The notes beneath the pieces were generated by a model. It ran no database searches. It saw nothing but the letters and a program-made list of their open reading frames with translations, and had not been told where the DNA came from. This document shows, one piece after another, positions 15,442-23,702 of a stretch of DNA of 38,120 nucleotides; within the stretch, counting starts at the first letter, position 1; every line of letters begins with the position of its first letter. Source of the stretch: Pseudomonas sp. BN417 (GTDB taxonomy: Bacteria; Pseudomonadota; Gammaproteobacteria; Pseudomonadales; Pseudomonadaceae); contig NZ_SSOJ01000059.1 of assembly GCF_029871205.1 (NCBI RefSeq), positions 1-38,120 of the forward strand. Reading direction: 5' to 3'. The position numbers and the translations under genes are program-made.

Positions 15442-17097
15442 ATGGCGGTGAAGGCTTGCCTGGCCGGCGGCTGGAGCCTGAACGGTCCGGTGCTGCTGAC
15501 CCTGCTGGTGGCCGTGGGCGTGGTGCTCATGGCGCGCTGGGTCAGCCGTCAGCGGCATTTCCCCGGGCGCGAGAGCTTCATCGTCCTGCACCTGGGCATC
15601 ATCTGGTGGTTGGCGGCCGCCGGCCTGGAGCTGGCGGCGCAGGTGCCGCAGTGCAAGGTGTTCTGGGCCAGCATGGCCTGGCCGGGCATCATCGGCGTGC
15701 CGACCCTCTGGGCCGTGTTTCTCTGGCAGTACGTCAACAGCATCCGCGAACCCCTCAGCCTGCGCGGATTCCTGCTGCTGGGCATCGGCCCGCTGGTGGC
15801 GTCCGGCCTGGCCCTGAGCAACCCCTGGCACCAGCTGTTCTACGGCCCCGGCACCTTGCCGGTGGATGGCACGCCCGGCGCGGCGATCCGCTATGACCAC
15901 GGCCCGCTCTTCGATGCCGTGGCCCTCTACGTCTATGTCTTCATGGTGTTCTGCCTGGCGCTGGTGACCCGCGCCGCCCTGGCCAGTCACGGCTTGCACC
16001 GTCGTCATTACCTGGCCTTCGTGCTGGTCACCTGCGTGCCCTGGGGCGCCAACCTCAGCTACGTGGTCTACGGCTGGACCCTGTTCGGCTTCGACCCCAC
16101 GCCCTTCAGCTTCGCCTTCACCCTGGTGGCGTTCGCCTGGCTGATCCTCGGCGTGCGCTTGTTCGACCTGCTGCCCGTGGCACGCCACCTCCTGCTGGAG
16201 GAGCTGCCCGACCCGGTGCTGGTGGTCGATCCCAGGCGCCGGGTGATCGACGCCAACCCCGCCGCCCTGGTGCTGGCCGGGCAGTCCGGTGGCTGGCAGG
16301 GCAAGGTGCTGGCGGGCTGGCCGGTGTATGGCGCCGAACTGGAGGCGATGCTGGCGGCGGGCGAGCAGGAAATGCTGCTGACCCCGGCCGGTTCGTCGCG
16401 CTATTTCGAGGTGCGCTCCCGCGATATCGAGCGGGTCACCCGTGGCGGCACCTTCGTCCTCGGGCAGATGCTCTACCTGCGCGATGTCACCGAGCGTCAT
16501 TGCAGCGAGCTCAAGCTGGCCGAGGCCCTGGCCACCAGCGAAGAGCGCCTGCGCACCATCACTCGCCTGCACGAGCAGTTGCAGGAGCAGGCCCTGCGCG
16601 ACCCGCTGACCGGCCTGTACAACCGCCGGCACCTGGCTGAGCTGTTCGCCCGCGAGATGGCGCGCAGTCAGCGCGAGCGCGCGCCCATCGCCCTGGCGCT
16701 GATCGACCTGGACCACTTCAAGCAGCTCAACGACCATCATGGCCACCTGGCCGGTGACGATGTGCTGCGCGCCGTGGCCATCCAGCTCACCGGTAACCTG
16801 CGCGGCAGCGACGCGGTGTTTCGCATCGGTGGCGAGGAGTTCCTGCTGTTGCTGCCGGGCGCCACGGGCGAGGAGTCGTTCGCCCGGTTGCACAGCCTCT
16901 GCCAGGCGCTGGCCGGCCAGCCCCAGCTCACTCGCGTGGGGCGGTTGTCGGTTACCCTGTCGGCCGGCCTGGCGGTCTGGCCGGACCAGGGCCAGACCCT
17001 CGACGAGTTGATGCAGGTGGCGGACGCCGCGCTCTACGAGGCCAAGCGCAATGGTCGCAACCAGGTGCGCCGGCTGATCGAATCCACACCCGACTGA
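15442..17097 (+). CDS. Membrane diguanylate cyclase (7TM sensor, PAS-like, GGDEF)
   Basis: Makes cyclic di-GMP from GTP at the inner membrane. Residues 15-240 hold about seven hydrophobic helices resembling the histidine-kinase 7TM (HisK_N) sensor region. A PAS-like segment follows (LPDPVLVVDPRRRVIDANPA, about 255-350), then a short coiled coil (355-385). The GGDEF domain begins ALRDPLTGLYNRRHL. Metal ligands sit in LIDLDHFK, the active motif is GGEEF (463-467), and the inhibitory I-site RGSD (454-457) is five residues before it, so product feedback is expected. ATG 15442 is used, as the longer frame to 15322 is Arg/Ser-rich and unlike the family; GTG 15448 is an alternative. Confidence 0.9.
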   Translation: MAVKACLAGGWSLNGPVLLTLLVAVGVVLMARWVSRQRHFPGRESFIVLHLGIIWWLAAAGLELAAQVPQCKVFWASMAWPGIIGVPTLWAVFLWQYVNSIREPLSLRGFLLLGIGPLVASGLALSNPWHQLFYGPGTLPVDGTPGAAIRYDHGPLFDAVALYVYVFMVFCLALVTRAALASHGLHRRHYLAFVLVTCVPWGANLSYVVYGWTLFGFDPTPFSFAFTLVAFAWLILGVRLFDLLPVARHLLLEELPDPVLVVDPRRRVIDANPAALVLAGQSGGWQGKVLAGWPVYGAELEAMLAAGEQEMLLTPAGSSRYFEVRSRDIERVTRGGTFVLGQMLYLRDVTERHCSELKLAEALATSEERLRTITRLHEQLQEQALRDPLTGLYNRRHLAELFAREMARSQRERAPIALALIDLDHFKQLNDHHGHLAGDDVLRAVAIQLTGNLRGSDAVFRIGGEEFLLLLPGATGEESFARLHSLCQALAGQPQLTRVGRLSVTLSAGLAVWPDQGQTLDELMQVADAALYEAKRNGRNQVRRLIESTPD

Positions 17098-17251
17098 CGA
17101 CTGAACCTGTGCTTGCCCCCGGCGTCAGATTATTTCTCAGCCCTCGCAGGCAGAAACGGCGGCCATTTTGGCGCCTTCCATCCCGCTGAGAGGCATTGCG
17201 AACCGACTCGCGCTAAACTGCGCGCATTTTTCCACTCCCCGGAGCCATTCC

Positions 17252-18262
17252 ATGTCCCGCGTTACCCTGAGTCGCTACCTGATCGAGCAGACCCGAAGCC
17301 ACAACACCCCTGCCGATCTGCGCTTCCTCATCGAGGTCGTCGCGCGCGCGTGCAAGGAGATCAGCCATGCGGTGTCCAAGGGCGCGCTGGGCGGTGTGCT
17401 CGGCAGCATGGGCACCGAGAACGTGCAGGGCGAAGTGCAGAAGAAGCTGGACGTGATGTCCAACGAAATCCTGCTGGAAGCCAACGAGTGGGGCGGCCAC
17501 CTGGCCGGCATGGCGTCCGAGGAAATGGACAACGCCTACCAGATTCCCGGCAAGTACCCGAAAGGCGCCTACCTGCTGGTGTTCGACCCGCTGGACGGCT
17601 CGTCCAACATCGACGTCAACGTGTCGGTGGGCACCATCTTCTCGGTATTGCGTTGCCCCGAGCAGTACCTGTCGCAGAACGACAGCCTCAGCGAGCAGGC
17701 TTTCCTGCAGCCGGGCGCCAAGCAGGTGGCCGCCGGCTACGCCATCTACGGCCCGCAGACCATGCTGCTGCTGACCCTGGGCGATGGCGTGAAGGGTTTC
17801 ACCCTGGACCGCGAGCTGGGCAGCTTCGTGCTCACCCATGACAACATCCGTGTGCCGGAAAGCACCGCCGAGTTCGCCATCAACATGTCCAACCAGCGTC
17901 ATTGGGAAGCCCCGGTGAAGCGCTATGTCGGCGAGATGCTGGAAGGCAAGGAAGGCCCCCTGGGCAAGAACTACAACATGCGCTGGATCGCCTCCATGGT
18001 GGCCGACGTGCACCGCATCCTCACCCGTGGCGGTGTCTTCATGTACCCCTGGGACGCCCGTGAGCCGGAGAAGCCCGGCAAGCTGCGCCTGATGTACGAG
18101 GCCAATCCGATGTCCTTCATCATCGAGCAGGCCGGCGGCGCCTCCACCGATGGCCGTCAGCGCATCCTCGACATCCAGCCGACTTCCTTGCACCAGCGCG
18201 TGCCGGTCTTCCTCGGTTCCAAGGAAGAAGTTGCCCGCGTCACCGGTTACCACCAGGAGTAA
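17252..18262 (+). CDS. fbp: Fructose-1,6-bisphosphatase, class I
   Basis: Hydrolyses fructose 1,6-bisphosphate to fructose 6-phosphate, the gluconeogenic step needed for growth on amino acids such as histidine. ATG 17252 with GGAG upstream gives 336 aa, the usual length. [20 protein letters not shown] (111-130) holds the metal-binding Asp-Pro-Leu-Asp-Gly-Ser-Ser motif. MGTENVQGE and the C-terminal [15 protein letters not shown] are also diagnostic. The DUF924 gene starts three bases after the stop and uses a ribosome site inside the fbp end. Confidence 0.96.
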   Translation: MSRVTLSRYLIEQTRSHNTPADLRFLIEVVARACKEISHAVSKGALGGVLGSMGTENVQGEVQKKLDVMSNEILLEANEWGGHLAGMASEEMDNAYQIPGKYPKGAYLLVFDPLDGSSNIDVNVSVGTIFSVLRCPEQYLSQNDSLSEQAFLQPGAKQVAAGYAIYGPQTMLLLTLGDGVKGFTLDRELGSFVLTHDNIRVPESTAEFAINMSNQRHWEAPVKRYVGEMLEGKEGPLGKNYNMRWIASMVADVHRILTRGGVFMYPWDAREPEKPGKLRLMYEANPMSFIIEQAGGASTDGRQRILDIQPTSLHQRVPVFLGSKEEVARVTGYHQE

Positions 18263-18265
18263 CCC

Positions 18266-18865
18266 GTGCAGCCTTGGCAGCCGCTGCTCGACTGGTGGTT
18301 CGGCCTCGAGGCCTCCGCCACTCAGGTCGCCGCGGCGCGCCAGAGGCTGTGGTTCGGCAAGAAGGACAGCCAGGACGCCGAAGCCCGTGAGCGCTTCGGC
18401 GACCTGGTGGAGCAGGCCCTGGCCGGCGGGCTCGGTGATTGGGCCGAGCAGCCGGACGGCTGGCTGGCGCTGGTCCTGCTGCTGGACCAGTTGCCGCGCA
18501 TGATCTTCCGCGACAGTCCGCGTAGCTTTGCCGGCGATGCCCGCGCCCAGGCGCTGGTGGCCGAGGGTCTGGCCCGTGGCCTGGAGCGGGGGCTCGCGCC
18601 GATCCGCCAGGTGTTCATCTGCCTGGTGCTGGAGCACGCCGAGGACCTGGCCAGCCAGGAGCGCGCGCTATACCGCTATCGCCTGCTGCTGGATGGCGCC
18701 GCCGCCAGCGAACGCGAGCTGTTCGAGGGCTTTCTCGACTTCTCCGAGCGCCACCGGGTAGTGATCGCCCGCTTCGGCCGCTTCCCCCATCGCAATGCCG
18801 TTCTCGGCCGCGCCTGCAGCGCCGAAGAATCCGCCTTCCTGCTGGAACCCGGTTCACGCTTCTAG
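18266..18865 (+). CDS. DUF924 family protein
   Basis: 199 aa, starting at GTG 18266 with AGGAG overlapping the fbp stop, so it is translationally coupled to fbp. Family pattern: WFG near the N-terminus, ...LALVLLLDQLPRMIFRDSPR and RQVFICLVLEHAEDLASQE, ending RNAVLGR. The predicted fold is an all-helical TPR-like protein. Biochemical role is not established. Cytoplasmic: no signal or membrane helix. Confidence 0.87.
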   Translation: MQPWQPLLDWWFGLEASATQVAAARQRLWFGKKDSQDAEARERFGDLVEQALAGGLGDWAEQPDGWLALVLLLDQLPRMIFRDSPRSFAGDARAQALVAEGLARGLERGLAPIRQVFICLVLEHAEDLASQERALYRYRLLLDGAAASERELFEGFLDFSERHRVVIARFGRFPHRNAVLGRACSAEESAFLLEPGSRF

Positions 18866-18932
18866 GTTCAAATGGGCACCTTCGCGACCGCTATGCCATG
18901 CTGGTCGCATCCCATCCGCCAAGGAGCGCTCC

Positions 18933-19187
18933 ATGTCTCTGCGTACCCTCGCCCTCTTGTCCTGCTGCCTGGTGCTTGCCGCCTGCAACAAGCTCAACCA
19001 GGAGAACTATTCCAAGCTCAAGTCCGGCATGACCAAGGCCGAGGTCGAAATGCTGCTCGGCAATCCGACCGAATGCTCCGGCGCCGTCGGCTTCACCAGT
19101 TGCACCTGGGGCGACGAGAAGGCCTTCGTCAGCGTGCAGTACGCGGGCGACAAGGTGCTGATGTTCTCCGGCAAGGGGCTCAAGTAA
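18933..19187 (+). CDS. Small lipoprotein, BamE/OmlA-like
   Basis: 84 aa. AAGGAG at 18921-18926 fixes ATG 18933. The signal peptide ends Val-Leu-Ala-Ala-Cys (lipobox; Cys18). The short mature part, beginning NKLNQENYSKLKSGMTKAEV and continuing EMLLGNPTEC, resembles the SmpA/OmlA (BamE-like) fold, whose hallmark is the 'KL..GM....V...LG.P' pattern. A Cys pair (GNPTEC...FTSC) may form a disulfide. Probably sorted to the outer membrane, since Asn rather than Asp follows Cys. Role unknown. Confidence 0.83.
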   Translation: MSLRTLALLSCCLVLAACNKLNQENYSKLKSGMTKAEVEMLLGNPTECSGAVGFTSCTWGDEKAFVSVQYAGDKVLMFSGKGLK

Positions 19188-19197
19188 AGCGCCTTGC

Positions 19198-19239
19198 GGC
19201 GCAGGATGTGGAACGATTGCGCCTCGCTCATCCTGCGCC
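19198..19239. repeat. REP-like inverted repeat between convergent genes
   Basis: GGCGCAGGATG (19198-19208) and CATCCTGCGCC (19229-19239) are perfect 11-bp arms around a 20-base loop. It lies between the lipoprotein gene and the 3' end of hutF and could end or protect transcripts from both sides. No T-tract. Confidence 0.65.
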
Positions 19240-19301
19240 GATGCCCCGATGAAATCCGAGGCCATACCCGCCCGGCTCCCATGAACGGCGCGGGGTTGGC
19301 C

Positions 19302-20666
19302 TCAACCGAGCACCTCTCTCAACACCCCGGCAAAGGCCTTCGCGGTCTCCACCTCGGCCCCGTGCCGTCCATCGCGCACCACCCAGTTGCCGGCCACCAT
19401 CACATCGCGCACCTGGCGGTCGCCGCCGGCGAACAGCCAGCGGTTGAGCAGGGCGTCGCCTTCGGCGGTGGCGAGATAAGGATCGTTGCCATCCAGCACC
19501 AGCCAATCGGCGCGCTTGCCCACTTCCAGCGCGCCCACCGGCTGGCCCAGGGCCTGGGCGCCGCCGGCCAGGGCGGCGTCGAACAGGGTGCGGCCGACCT
19601 GCGGCTGGTCGGCGCGGTAGAGGCGGTTGCGGCGCTGGTCGCGCAGGCGCTGGCCGTACTCCAGCCAGCGCAGCTCTTCCACCACGCTCACCGAGACATG
19701 GCTGTCCGAGCCAATGCCCAGGCGCCCGCCCCGGGCGAGGAAATCCACCGCCGGGAAGATGCCATCGCCCAGGTTGGCCTCGGTGGTCAGGCAGAGTCCG
19801 GCCACGGCACGGCTCGCGGCCATGGCCGTCACTTCGTCGGCTTCGGCGTGGGTGGCGTGCACCAGGCACCAGCGTTCGTCCACCGGCGCGTGTTCGTAGA
19901 GCCATTGCAGCGGGCGGCGTCCGCTCCAGGCGAGGCAGTCGTCGACTTCCTTCTGCTGCTCGGCGATATGGATATGGATGGGCCGGCTGCCGCTCTCCGT
20001 CGCCAGTACCGTGGCCAACTGCTCGGGCGTCACCGCGCGCAGGGAGTGGAAGCACAGCCCCAGCTGCTGGTTGGGCTGGCGGGCGATCTCGCCGCGCAGG
20101 CGCTCCTGCAGGGCCAGGTAGCTGTCGGTGCTGTGGATGAAGCGCCGCTGCCCCTCGTTGGGCGCCTGGCCGCCAAAGCCGGCATGGCTGTAGAGCACCG
20201 GCAGCAGGGTCAGGCCGATGCCGGCCTCGCGCGCCGCCTGGCTGACCCGTAGCGACAGCTCGGCCGGGTCGGCATAGCGGCGGCCGTCGGCGTCATGGTG
20301 CACGTAGTGGAACTCGGCGACGCTGGTGTAGCCGGCCTTGAGCATCTCGATATAGAGCTGCCGGGCAATGATTTCCACCTGCTCCGGCGAGAGCCGGCCC
20401 ACCAGGCGGTACATCAGCTCGCGCCAGGTCCAGAAGCTGTCGTTGGGGTTGCCCGCCACCTCCGCCAGTCCCGCCATGGCACGCTGGAAGGCATGGGAGT
20501 GCAGGTTCGGCATGCCGGCCAGCACCGGGCCCTGGAGGCGTTCGGCGCCATCTGCGCCGGCATCGGCCTGGACCTGCTCGATCAGGCCGTTGGAGGAGAC
20601 TTCGAAGCGGACATTGCGAGCCCAGCCTTGCGGCAGAAGGGCGCGTTCGGCAAAGAATGCGGACAT
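19302..20666 (-). CDS. hutF: Formimidoylglutamate deiminase HutF
   Basis: Converts N-formimino-glutamate to N-formyl-glutamate plus ammonia, the branch typical of pseudomonads. The 454-aa protein is an amidohydrolase barrel: LHSHAFQRAM gives metal ligands His56 and His58, HIHIAEQQKEVDD and VHATHADE-type motifs follow, and RLGIGSDSHVS supplies the late Asp. These match the zinc site described for P. aeruginosa HutF. ATG 20666 is used; an upstream in-frame start at 20708 would place the HutC-like operator inside the coding sequence. It is transcribed away from hutC, sharing a 193-base intergenic region. Confidence 0.94.
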   Translation of the reverse strand: MSAFFAERALLPQGWARNVRFEVSSNGLIEQVQADAGADGAERLQGPVLAGMPNLHSHAFQRAMAGLAEVAGNPNDSFWTWRELMYRLVGRLSPEQVEIIARQLYIEMLKAGYTSVAEFHYVHHDADGRRYADPAELSLRVSQAAREAGIGLTLLPVLYSHAGFGGQAPNEGQRRFIHSTDSYLALQERLRGEIARQPNQQLGLCFHSLRAVTPEQLATVLATESGSRPIHIHIAEQQKEVDDCLAWSGRRPLQWLYEHAPVDERWCLVHATHAEADEVTAMAASRAVAGLCLTTEANLGDGIFPAVDFLARGGRLGIGSDSHVSVSVVEELRWLEYGQRLRDQRRNRLYRADQPQVGRTLFDAALAGGAQALGQPVGALEVGKRADWLVLDGNDPYLATAEGDALLNRWLFAGGDRQVRDVMVAGNWVVRDGRHGAEVETAKAFAGVLREVLG

Positions 20667-20697
20667 GGTGAGGGGCCCCGGGATGGGTGGTTTTATT

Positions 20698-20713
20698 TGT
20701 ATATACATATACA
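20698..20713. promoter_or_regulatory. Candidate HutC operator between hutF and hutC
   Basis: TTGTATATACATATACAGA spans 20697-20715. It contains the perfect palindrome TGTATATACA overlapping a second TGTA-type half-site. It resembles the CTTGTATGTACAAG site upstream of hutU, and HutC (GntR family) is known to bind such sites. Its position, about 32-47 bases upstream of the hutF start, suits repression of hutF and autoregulation of hutC. Confidence 0.65.
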
Positions 20714-20859
20714 GACGTTTGCGGGTAACGTAAACTCACCGTCAGTCGCGCACTTGTCTGGAGTTGTCGAATCCGGTACATGCCGGAAGCGGGAACCAGG
20801 TTTCGGATGCCGCCAGGTCCAGCGCATGGTCCTGCCCTTACGCCGACAAGGAGATACCC

Positions 20860-21612
20860 GTGTCCAGTACGCCCAACGCGCCTTCCTCGCTGGCCGCCCG
20901 CATGGGGGAGACGCCCGCGCCGCTCTATGCCCGCGTCAAGCAGATGATCAGCCAGCAGATCCAGAGCGGCGCCTGGCCGCCGCACTACCGCGTGCCGTCC
21001 GAGAGCGAGCTGGTCAACGAACTGGGCTTCAGCCGCATGACCATCAACCGCGCCCTGCGCGAGCTGACCGCTGAAGGCCTGCTGGTGCGCATGCAGGGCG
21101 TCGGTACCTTCGTCGCCGAGCCCAAGGGCCAGTCGGCGCTGTTCGAAGTGCACAACATCGCCGAGGAGATCGCCCAGCGCGGCCATCGCCACCATTGCGT
21201 GGTGGTCAGCCTGGTAGATGAAGTGGCCGGTCCGGAGCGCGCCCTGGCGTTGGACCTGCGTGAAGGCCAGCGGGTATTCCACTCGCGCATCGTGCATTAC
21301 GAGAACGACGTGCCGGTGCAGATCGAGGACCGCTTCGTGAATCCGGCGGTCGCCCCCGACTACCTGAAGCAGGACTTCACCCGCATGACGCCTTACGCCT
21401 ACCTGTCCCAGGTAGCGCCACTGACCGAGGGCGAGCATGTGGTCGAGGCCATCCTCGCCGACGCCGAGGAGTGCAAGCTGCTGCAGATCGAGCGCGGCGA
21501 GCCCTGCCTGCTGATCCGCCGCCGCACCTGGTCCGGGCGTAACACCGTGACCAGTGCGCGCCTGCTCTATCCTGGTTCCCGCTATCGCCTCGAAGGACGT
21601 TTTGGTTCATGA
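20860..21612 (+). CDS. hutC: HutC, urocanate-responsive GntR-family repressor
   Basis: Represses hut operons until urocanate binds (established for the family). GTG 20860 with AAGGAG upstream gives 250 aa; the frame extends upstream to 20764 without a ribosome site. The N-terminal winged helix includes PLYARVKQMISQQIQSGAWP, VPSESELVNELGFSRMTINR and ALRELTAEGLLVRMQGVGTF. From about residue 90 a UTRA ligand domain follows. The stop overlaps hutD (ATGA). Confidence 0.94.
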   Translation: MSSTPNAPSSLAARMGETPAPLYARVKQMISQQIQSGAWPPHYRVPSESELVNELGFSRMTINRALRELTAEGLLVRMQGVGTFVAEPKGQSALFEVHNIAEEIAQRGHRHHCVVVSLVDEVAGPERALALDLREGQRVFHSRIVHYENDVPVQIEDRFVNPAVAPDYLKQDFTRMTPYAYLSQVAPLTEGEHVVEAILADAEECKLLQIERGEPCLLIRRRTWSGRNTVTSARLLYPGSRYRLEGRFGS

Positions 21613-22196
21613 GTCAATACCGCCTGCTGCGCGCCGCCGACTATCCCCGCATGCCGTGGAAGAACGGCGCTGGTTCCACCCTGGAAATCGCCCGTGACGC
21701 AGGCGACGGTCTCGACGGCTTCGGCTGGCGCCTGTCGATTGCCGATGTCGGCGAGTCCGGCGGCTTCTCCGCCTTCACCGGCTATCAGCGGGTGATCACG
21801 GTGCTCGAAGGCGCCGGCATGCGCCTCGAGGTGGACGGCCGGCAATCCCGCGACCTCACTGCCCTGGACGCCTTCGCCTTCGATGGCGGCAGTGCCGTAC
21901 AGTGCGAACTGATCGACGGCCCCATCCGCGACTTCAACCTCATCTATTCGCCGCAACGCTATGCCGCCCGCCTGCAATGGCTGCGGGTCGATGGTGAGCT
22001 CAAGCTGTTCAGCGCTGCCAATACCCTGCTGCTGTTCGCCGCCGAGGGCGGGGTGAGCCTGAGCTGTGACGGTCAGCGCTCCGAGGTGCTGGGCCAGCAT
22101 GATTGCCTGCAGCTGGACGCCTCTGGCAGCCTTGTCGAGGTAACGCTGAGTGCCGCCGGTGCGGCCTGCTGCCTGATCGAGCTGACGCCGCGCTGA
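21609..22196 (+). CDS. hutD: HutD, cupin-like modulator of histidine utilisation
   Basis: 195 aa of the HutD/Ves family (bicupin fold). The start MSQYRLLRAADYPRMPWKNG, with GSTLEIA following, and the segment FGWRLSIADVGESGGFSAF are diagnostic. In P. fluorescens HutD has been proposed to set an upper limit on hut expression, perhaps by binding formylglutamate. The ATG overlaps the hutC stop by four bases, so the two are coupled. A REPIN-like structure follows 26 bases after the stop. Confidence 0.92.
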   Translation: MSQYRLLRAADYPRMPWKNGAGSTLEIARDAGDGLDGFGWRLSIADVGESGGFSAFTGYQRVITVLEGAGMRLEVDGRQSRDLTALDAFAFDGGSAVQCELIDGPIRDFNLIYSPQRYAARLQWLRVDGELKLFSAANTLLLFAAEGGVSLSCDGQRSEVLGQHDCLQLDASGSLVEVTLSAAGAACCLIELTPR

Positions 22197-22221
22197 TCCC
22201 TTTGCAGGGCCTCCGCTTTTT

Positions 22222-22319
22222 TGTGGGGGCGAATTCATTCGCTAAGCAGGCCGCAGGCCTGCAGTTCAGGACTTGCAGGGGCAGCTGCGCTGCCCTTCGC
22301 GAATGAATTCGCCCCCACA
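22222..22319. repeat. REPIN-like element (paired inverted REPs)
   Basis: Perfect 21-base arms, beginning TGTGGGGGCGAATTCATTCG at 22222 and ending at 22319, enclose about 56 bases with nested palindromes (GCAGGCC...GGCCTGC; GCAGC..GCTGC). This is the classical GTGGGGGCGAATTCATTCGC repeat of many Pseudomonas genomes. It separates hutD from the first binding-protein gene and may lower read-through or protect the hutCD mRNA. Confidence 0.85.
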
Positions 22320-22409
22320 GAAAGCCACTCACCTGCGCTCCGGCAGGCGTGATCGTGCCACAGGGTCTACACCTAATCCTGTCGCCCGCCATGCTCACCG
22401 GAGCCGCCC

Positions 22410-23411
22410 ATGCCCCGCCACAGCGTCCTTGCCGCCATCGTCCTGTCCCTGGTCCTGCCGGCCTCGGTCGAGGCCGCCGAGTGCCCCTATCCGAAGCCCG
22501 TGGTACTGGCCGGCCTGAACTGGGAAAGCGGCATGTTCACCACCGAGGTGCTGCGCGTCCTGCTGGAGAAGGGCTACGGCTGCAAGACCGACGTCCTCCC
22601 CGGTAACACCCTGACCATGGAAAACGCCCTGCGGCAGAACGATATCCAGGTGATCGCCGAACAGTGGGCCGGGCGCAGCGAGCTGTGGCGCAAGGCCGAG
22701 GCGGCGGGCGAAGTCTTCGCTGTGGGCGAGCCGGTGAAGGGGGCCACAGAGGGCTGGTGGGTGCCGGACTACCTGGTCAAGGGCGAAGGCGCGCCTGCCG
22801 CTGGGCTGCGCTCGGTGAGCGACCTGCCGCGCTACAAGGAGCTGTTCAAGGACCCCGAGGACCGCAAGAAGGGGCGTTTCTACAACTGCCCAACCGGCTG
22901 GACCTGCGAAGGGGTCAACAGCCAGAAGCTCAAGGCCTACGGCCTGGAGGACAGCTACGTGAACTTCCGCACCGGCACCGGCCCGGCGCTGGACGCGGCG
23001 ATCAGCTCGGCGATCCGCCAGCGCCAGCCGATCCTCTTCTACTACTGGTCGCCCACGCCGCTGATGGGGCGTTACCAGTTGGTGCAGCTGGAGGAACCGC
23101 CCTTCGACCAGAAAGCCTGGGAGACCCTGATCGACCCGAAGAATCCCAAGCCCATCGGTACCCGCTCGCTGCCGGCGAAGATCGCCATCGGCGTCTCCCG
23201 TGACCTGCGCGAGAAGGCTCCGCCGCTGGTGCAGGCCTTCGAGAAGCTGGAGATTCCCCTGCCGCTGTTCAACGGCATCCTCGCCCGCATGGCCGAGGAG
23301 CACGCCGAGGCCGCGCCGATGGCCGAGACCTTCTATCGCCAGCATCGGGATATCTGGTCGCAATGGGTGCCGGCGGAAGTGGCCCAGCGCATCGACGTGT
23401 CACTGCAATGA
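22410..23411 (+). CDS. ProX-like ABC substrate-binding protein, hut locus copy 1
   Basis: 333-aa periplasmic binding protein of the OpuAC/ProX family, with a signal peptide ending Val-Glu-Ala-Ala at about residue 23. Aromatic and Cys-rich features shared with its paralogue at 28825 include GLNWESGMF, KGYGCKTDVLPGNTLTMENA, FYNCPTGWTC and ILFYYWSPTPLMG. GGAG precedes the ATG. No permease or ATPase is next to it; it may feed the hutWV-like system 7 kb downstream. Likely ligand is histidine, urocanate or another imidazole compound (inference from context), not necessarily betaine. The gene ends inside an inverted repeat that may be an activator site for hutU. Confidence 0.85.
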   Translation: MPRHSVLAAIVLSLVLPASVEAAECPYPKPVVLAGLNWESGMFTTEVLRVLLEKGYGCKTDVLPGNTLTMENALRQNDIQVIAEQWAGRSELWRKAEAAGEVFAVGEPVKGATEGWWVPDYLVKGEGAPAAGLRSVSDLPRYKELFKDPEDRKKGRFYNCPTGWTCEGVNSQKLKAYGLEDSYVNFRTGTGPALDAAISSAIRQRQPILFYYWSPTPLMGRYQLVQLEEPPFDQKAWETLIDPKNPKPIGTRSLPAKIAIGVSRDLREKAPPLVQAFEKLEIPLPLFNGILARMAEEHAEAAPMAETFYRQHRDIWSQWVPAEVAQRIDVSLQ

Positions 23412-23482
23412 CTGTTACCTAAGGCCCCATTTCCGCGCGCGCCTGCTTCGAAATCGGGCGTTTTCGTCGTGCGGTAACAGTC
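23410..23482. promoter_or_regulatory. Inverted repeat GACTGTTACC/GGTAACAGTC, candidate upstream activator site
   Basis: Perfect 10-base arms at 23410-23419 and 23473-23482, 53 bases apart, about 130-200 bases upstream of the predicted sigma-54 start. The spacing and position suit a bacterial enhancer-binding protein. CbrB, which drives hut expression in Pseudomonas, is reported (from memory) to recognise TGTTAC-type half-sites, so CbrB is the leading candidate. Confidence 0.5.
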
Positions 23483-23503
23483 TTCCGGCTCCTCTCTGCT
23501 TTA

Positions 23504-23516
23504 CTTGTCTATACAT
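23504..23516. promoter_or_regulatory. Possible secondary HutC half-site
   Basis: CTTGTCTATACAT resembles CTTGTATGTACAAG with a weaker right half. It sits about 100 bases upstream of the main operator and could serve cooperative or looping repression. Weak evidence. Confidence 0.35.
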
Positions 23517-23581
23517 CTCAATCGGCTGCAGCCCTTGAGCCGCAAGGCTTTCCGTTTTCTCACGCGGAGCGGCGAAGACAT

Positions 23582-23598
23582 TTGGCCTCTTGCTTGCA
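23582..23598 (+). promoter_or_regulatory. Sigma-54 (-24/-12) promoter of hutU
   Basis: TTGGCCTCTTGCTTGCA fits the YTGGCAC...TTGCW consensus: GG at 23584-23585 and GC at 23596-23597 are exactly 12 apart, as required. Transcription should begin near 23609. Sigma-54 dependence of hutU is established in P. fluorescens. Confidence 0.75.
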
Positions 23599-23602
23599 TA
23601 TG

Positions 23603-23616
23603 CTTGTATGTACAAG
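23603..23616. promoter_or_regulatory. HutC operator over the hutU transcription start
   Basis: CTTGTATGTACAAG is a palindrome with arms CTTGTA and TACAAG around TG. It begins five bases after the -12 element and covers the predicted start, ideal for blocking transcription until urocanate releases HutC. Confidence 0.78.
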
Positions 23617-23702
23617 TTTATATGTGTGTAGATGTGCACCGTCTTTCCCGCGCAGTCAGACAGTAACGCTGCCCACCGCTACCACCCTACGAGGAGCCAG
23701 GC

